A DNA stretch of 64,000 bases from Ideonella sp. (GTDB lineage: Bacteria; Pseudomonadota; Gammaproteobacteria; Burkholderiales; Burkholderiaceae_C): positions 744,001-808,000 of the forward strand of contig JABTUY010000002.1 of NCBI GenBank assembly GCA_015075165.1, in the 5' to 3' direction. Below the pieces are notes generated by a model that had not been told where the DNA came from, made no database searches, and was given only the letters and a program-made list of their open reading frames with translations. Positions 61,124-64,000 of the stretch are shown piece by piece (the first letter of the stretch is position 1; each line of letters begins with the position of its first letter). The translations under genes and the position numbers were made by a program.

Positions 61124-61999
61124 ATGAGTTGGCTCGAGAAGCTGCTGCCCCCGAAGATCCAGCAAACCGACCCGGCCGAGCGCCGCTCGGTGCCCGAGGG
61201 CCTGTGGATCAAGTGCCCGTCGTGCGAGACGGTGCTGTACAAGACCGACCTCGAGCAGAACCTCAACGTCTGCCCCAAGTGCGACCACCACCACCGCATC
61301 GGCGCGCGGGCGCGGCTCGATGGTTTCCTCGACCCCGAGGGCCGCTTCGAGATCGGCCAGGAGGTGGTGCCGGTCGACGCGCTGAAGTTCAAGGACAGCA
61401 AGAAGAAGTACTCCGAGAGCCTGAAGAACGCGCTCGAGGCCACCGGCGAGACCGATGCGCTGGTGGTGATGGGTGGCGCGGTGATGAGCGTGCCGATCGT
61501 CGCCGCGTGCTTCGAGTTCGACTTCATGGGCGGCTCGATGGGCAGCGTGGTCGGCGAGCGCTTCGTGCGCGGCGTCGAGGCCGCGGTGGAGCAGAAGATG
61601 CCGTTCGTCTGCTTCACCGCGTCGGGCGGCGCGCGCATGCAGGAGGGCCTGCTCAGCCTGATGCAGATGGCCAAGACCAACGCCGCGCTGACGCGCCTGT
61701 CGAAGGCACGGCTGCCGTACATCAGCGTGCTCACCGATCCGACGATGGGTGGCGTGTCGGCCAGCTTCGCCTTCGTCGGCGACGTGGTGCTCGCCGAGCC
61801 GAAGGCGCTGATCGGCTTTGCCGGCCCGCGCGTGATCGAGAACACCGTGCGCGAGAAGCTGCCCGAGGGCTTCCAGCGCGCCGAGTTCCTGCTCGGCAAG
61901 GGCGCGCTCGACCGCATCGTCGACCGCCGCCAGCTGCGCGCCACGGTGGCCGGGCTCGTCGCGATGCTGCTCAAGCAAAGCAGCGACGCGGTGGCCTGA
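61124..61999 (+). CDS. accD: Acetyl-CoA carboxylase carboxyltransferase beta subunit
   Basis: A 291-residue protein with the N-terminal zinc ribbon (Cys31, Cys34, Cys50, Cys53) and the crotonase-like domain ([20 protein letters not shown], then [13 protein letters not shown]). With AccA it carboxylates acetyl-CoA to malonyl-CoA for fatty acid synthesis. GAGGA precedes the ATG 19 bases after trpA, the common trpA-accD-folC order. Confidence 0.97.
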   Translation: MSWLEKLLPPKIQQTDPAERRSVPEGLWIKCPSCETVLYKTDLEQNLNVCPKCDHHHRIGARARLDGFLDPEGRFEIGQEVVPVDALKFKDSKKKYSESLKNALEATGETDALVVMGGAVMSVPIVAACFEFDFMGGSMGSVVGERFVRGVEAAVEQKMPFVCFTASGGARMQEGLLSLMQMAKTNAALTRLSKARLPYISVLTDPTMGGVSASFAFVGDVVLAEPKALIGFAGPRVIENTVREKLPEGFQRAEFLLGKGALDRIVDRRQLRATVAGLVAMLLKQSSDAVA

Positions 62000-62101
62000 T
62001 CGCGCCGCCGCCCGCTTCGGCCGTCGCGGCGGCACGGCGATGAGTGTGCACGGCCGCTGCGAAGCGCGAACGCCACAGCGTGCAACGCGCAGGGTCGCGC
62101 G

Positions 62102-63418
62102 GTGACCGCCCCGCGCACGCTCGGCGACTGGCTCGCGCATTGCGAGCGGCTGCACCCCACGAGCATGGACTTCACGCTCGAGCGCGTGCAGGCCGTGCGC
62201 GCGCGGCTCGACCTGCGCTTGCGCTGCCCGGTGATCACGGTGGGCGGCACCAACGGCAAGGGCTCGACCTGCGCGATGATCGAATCGATCGCGCGTCACG
62301 CCGGCTACCGCACCGCGCTGTACCAGAGCCCGCACCTGCTGCACTTCGAGGAGCGCGGTCTGGTCGACGGGCAGATGATCGATGCCGCCGCGCTGCTGCC
62401 GCACTTCGCGGCGGTGGAGGCCGCGCGCGGCGACCTCACGCTGACCTACTTCGAGTTCACGATGCTGGCGATCCTGCGCGCGTTCGCGCAGATCGCGCCC
62501 GATCTGGTCGTGCTCGAGGTCGGCCTGGGTGGCCGGCTCGACGCGGTGAACGCGTTCGACGCCGATTGCGCCGTCGTGACCACGATCGCGCTTGACCACA
62601 CGCAGCTGCTGGGCCCCGACCGCGAATCGATCGGTCGCGAGAAGGCCGGCATCTTTCGCGCCGGCCGGCCGGCGATCGTCGGTGACCCCGAGCCACCGGC
62701 CAGTCTGGTCGAGCACGCGCAGGCGGTGGGCGCCGATCTGTGGCTGCAGACGCGCGACTTCGGTTTCCACGGTGATCGCCAGCAGTGGGCGTGGCGCGGT
62801 CGCGCGCAGCGCTACAGCGGCTTGGCGTATCCGGCGTTGCGCGGTGCGAACCAGTTGTTGAACGCATCGGCCGCACTGGCCGCGCTGGAGTCACTGCGCG
62901 ATCGGCTGCCGGTGTCGGCGCAGGCGGTGCGCAGCGGGCTGGCACGGGTCGAACTGCCGGGACGCTTCCAGATCGTGCCCGGTCAGCCGGTGATCGTGCT
63001 CGACGTGGCGCACAACCCGCAGGCCGCCGCGACGCTCGCCGTCAGCCTCGACCAGATGGGGTTCTACCCGCGCACGTTCGCGGTGTTCGGCGTGATGGCC
63101 GACAAGGACGTGGCCGGTGTCATCGAGCCGCTGCGCGCGCTGGTCGATGCCTGGCACGTCTGTGATCTGCCGTTGCCACGCGCCGCGCGCGCCGACGATC
63201 TGGCGCACGCGTTGGCCGCCGCTGCGGCCACGGATACGGCGAGCGCGGTGACTGCCGCACGCAGCGTGAGCACGCATACCACGCCGGCCGCTGCACTGCG
63301 CGCTGCGCTGGAGGCCGCTGACCCCACTGATAGAATCGTCGTCTTCGGTTCCTTCCACACAGTGGGCGGTGTGTTGAGAGACGGCCTGCCGCGAACCGCG
63401 GCACCGCACGTGGGCTGA
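62102..63418 (+). CDS. folC: Bifunctional folylpolyglutamate/dihydrofolate synthase
   Basis: A protein of 438 residues from GTG 62102. The Mur-ligase-type P-loop GGTNGKGST (about residues 47-55), the ALYQSPHLLHFEERGLVDGQ segment, the LEVGLGGRLDAVNAFDADCA core and the C-terminal LDVAHNPQAA domain motif are present. It adds glutamate to folates and dihydropteroate. The 102-base gap after accD has no other feature. Confidence 0.95.
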   Translation: MTAPRTLGDWLAHCERLHPTSMDFTLERVQAVRARLDLRLRCPVITVGGTNGKGSTCAMIESIARHAGYRTALYQSPHLLHFEERGLVDGQMIDAAALLPHFAAVEAARGDLTLTYFEFTMLAILRAFAQIAPDLVVLEVGLGGRLDAVNAFDADCAVVTTIALDHTQLLGPDRESIGREKAGIFRAGRPAIVGDPEPPASLVEHAQAVGADLWLQTRDFGFHGDRQQWAWRGRAQRYSGLAYPALRGANQLLNASAALAALESLRDRLPVSAQAVRSGLARVELPGRFQIVPGQPVIVLDVAHNPQAAATLAVSLDQMGFYPRTFAVFGVMADKDVAGVIEPLRALVDAWHVCDLPLPRAARADDLAHALAAAAATDTASAVTAARSVSTHTTPAAALRAALEAADPTDRIVVFGSFHTVGGVLRDGLPRTAAPHVG

Positions 63419-63499
63419 GCGCCTGCGGTCAGTCCGCGGCTCGACGGAAGCAGGCCCACTGCGACGCCCGCCGCCTCAACCGCCCGCACCACGCCGCGC

Positions 63500-64000
63500 A
63501 TGGGTTTGTTCTCGTTCCTGCAGGGCCGATCCGACGCCGACGGTGACCGTGCCGCGGCCGATCCCGTGCAGGTGGCGCGTGCGCGCGCGCGGCGGCGCCT
63601 GATCGGTGCGGCGGTGCTGCTCGGCATCGGCGTGGTCGGCTTTCCGCTGCTGTTCGAGACGCAGCCGCGCCCGGTGGCGGTGGACATCCCGATCGAGATC
63701 CCGCGCAAGGACGCCGCGCCAGCGCTGCCGTTGCCGCCGCCGCGGGCGCCGTCGGCCGCTGCGGCGCGCGTCAGCGGCGGCGCGGTCGGTGCCGAGCAAA
63801 GCCCCGAAGCATCGCGTGCTGCGGGGTCGGCGCCCGCAGCGACAACCGCGGCAGCCAAGCCGGCCGCGAAGCCCGAGCCGAAGCCGGAGGCCCGCGCCGA
63901 GCCCAAGGCCGAAGCGAAGGCCGAGCCTGCGAAGCCCGAATCCGCGAAGTCCGAGCCGAAGCTGCAGCCTGCGAAGCCGGCCCCCGCGGCCGCGCCTTCG
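63500..64000 (+). CDS. SPOR/DedD-like membrane protein (N-terminal part, runs off the window)
   Basis: 167 codons are present and the frame is open at the window edge. A short cytoplasmic start (MGLFSFLQGRSDADGDRAAD), a basic stretch (ARARARRRL), one membrane helix (IGAAVLLGIGVVGFPLLF, about residues 35-52) and a long periplasmic Lys/Pro/Ala/Glu-rich linker follow, the build of DedD-type SPOR proteins. The C-terminal SPOR domain, which binds denuded septal peptidoglycan during division, would lie outside the window, so the family call rests on build and on position downstream of folC. Confidence 0.75.
   Translation, partial: MGLFSFLQGRSDADGDRAAADPVQVARARARRRLIGAAVLLGIGVVGFPLLFETQPRPVAVDIPIEIPRKDAAPALPLPPPRAPSAAAARVSGGAVGAEQSPEASRAAGSAPAATTAAAKPAAKPEPKPEARAEPKAEAKAEPAKPESAKSEPKLQPAKPAPAAAPS

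Noticed and set aside
63320-63345. TGATAGAAT inside the end of folC as a promoter for the SPOR gene
   Set aside because: A -10-like box without a matching -35 at 16-18 bases; inside coding sequence and not convincing.

Overview
The window is a GC-rich chromosome segment of a betaproteobacterium, most likely order Burkholderiales in the Rubrivivax/Leptothrix/Methylibium neighbourhood. The inference rests on gene content and order: split flgM-A/flgBCDEF...GHIJKL flagellar cluster, acnB/mdh/sdhCDAB-sdhE-gltA, and leuCDB-asd-fimV-truA-trpFBA-accD-folC-SPOR protein. I saw no rRNA, tRNA, CRISPR array or insertion sequence.

Layout. 1-17.4 kb: flagellar genes. flgM (partial) and flgA read leftward. 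flgB-C-D-E-F and flgG-H-I-J-K-L read rightward, but between flgF and flgG lies a 5.4 kb block of three non-flagellar genes: a SARP/BTAD-type ATPase regulator, a glycine-rich YD-repeat lipoprotein and a small secreted protein. 17.4-23.2 kb: a c-di-GMP signalling group (HDOD protein, lone Hpt domain, REC-PAS-GGDEF-EAL protein, GGDEF protein). 23.2-35.7 kb: TCA-cycle genes on both strands (acnB, a CitE-like lyase and mdh leftward; a UTRA-type GntR regulator, sdhCDAB, sdhE and gltA rightward), with two paralogous small secreted proteins. 36-40.3 kb: an ATP-grasp protein, a methyltransferase, an EgtD-like histidine methyltransferase and a DUF2855 protein. 40.3-49.2 kb: a FadR-type GntR regulator divergent from a complete propionyl-CoA to succinyl-CoA route (mutase, MeaB chaperone, carboxylase beta and alpha subunits, epimerase-like protein). 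49.2-64 kb: LysR-leuCDB, asd, fimV, truA, trpFBA, accD, folC and the start of a SPOR/DedD-like gene. The propionate route delivers succinyl-CoA into the TCA genes nearby.

The most unusual signal is a family of four structured repeats (near 11.8, 13.1, 46.1 and 57.5 kb). Each begins 0 to 5 bases after the stop codon of the upstream gene, all in the direction of transcription. Each has two or three hairpins whose stems differ between copies by changes that keep pairing. One copy runs into the probable start codon of flgI and another ends just before truA. Other notable signals are three exact 9-bp direct repeats at a 20-bp period upstream of the BTAD regulator, and perfect palindromes inside the promoter spacers of acnB and of the mutase operon.
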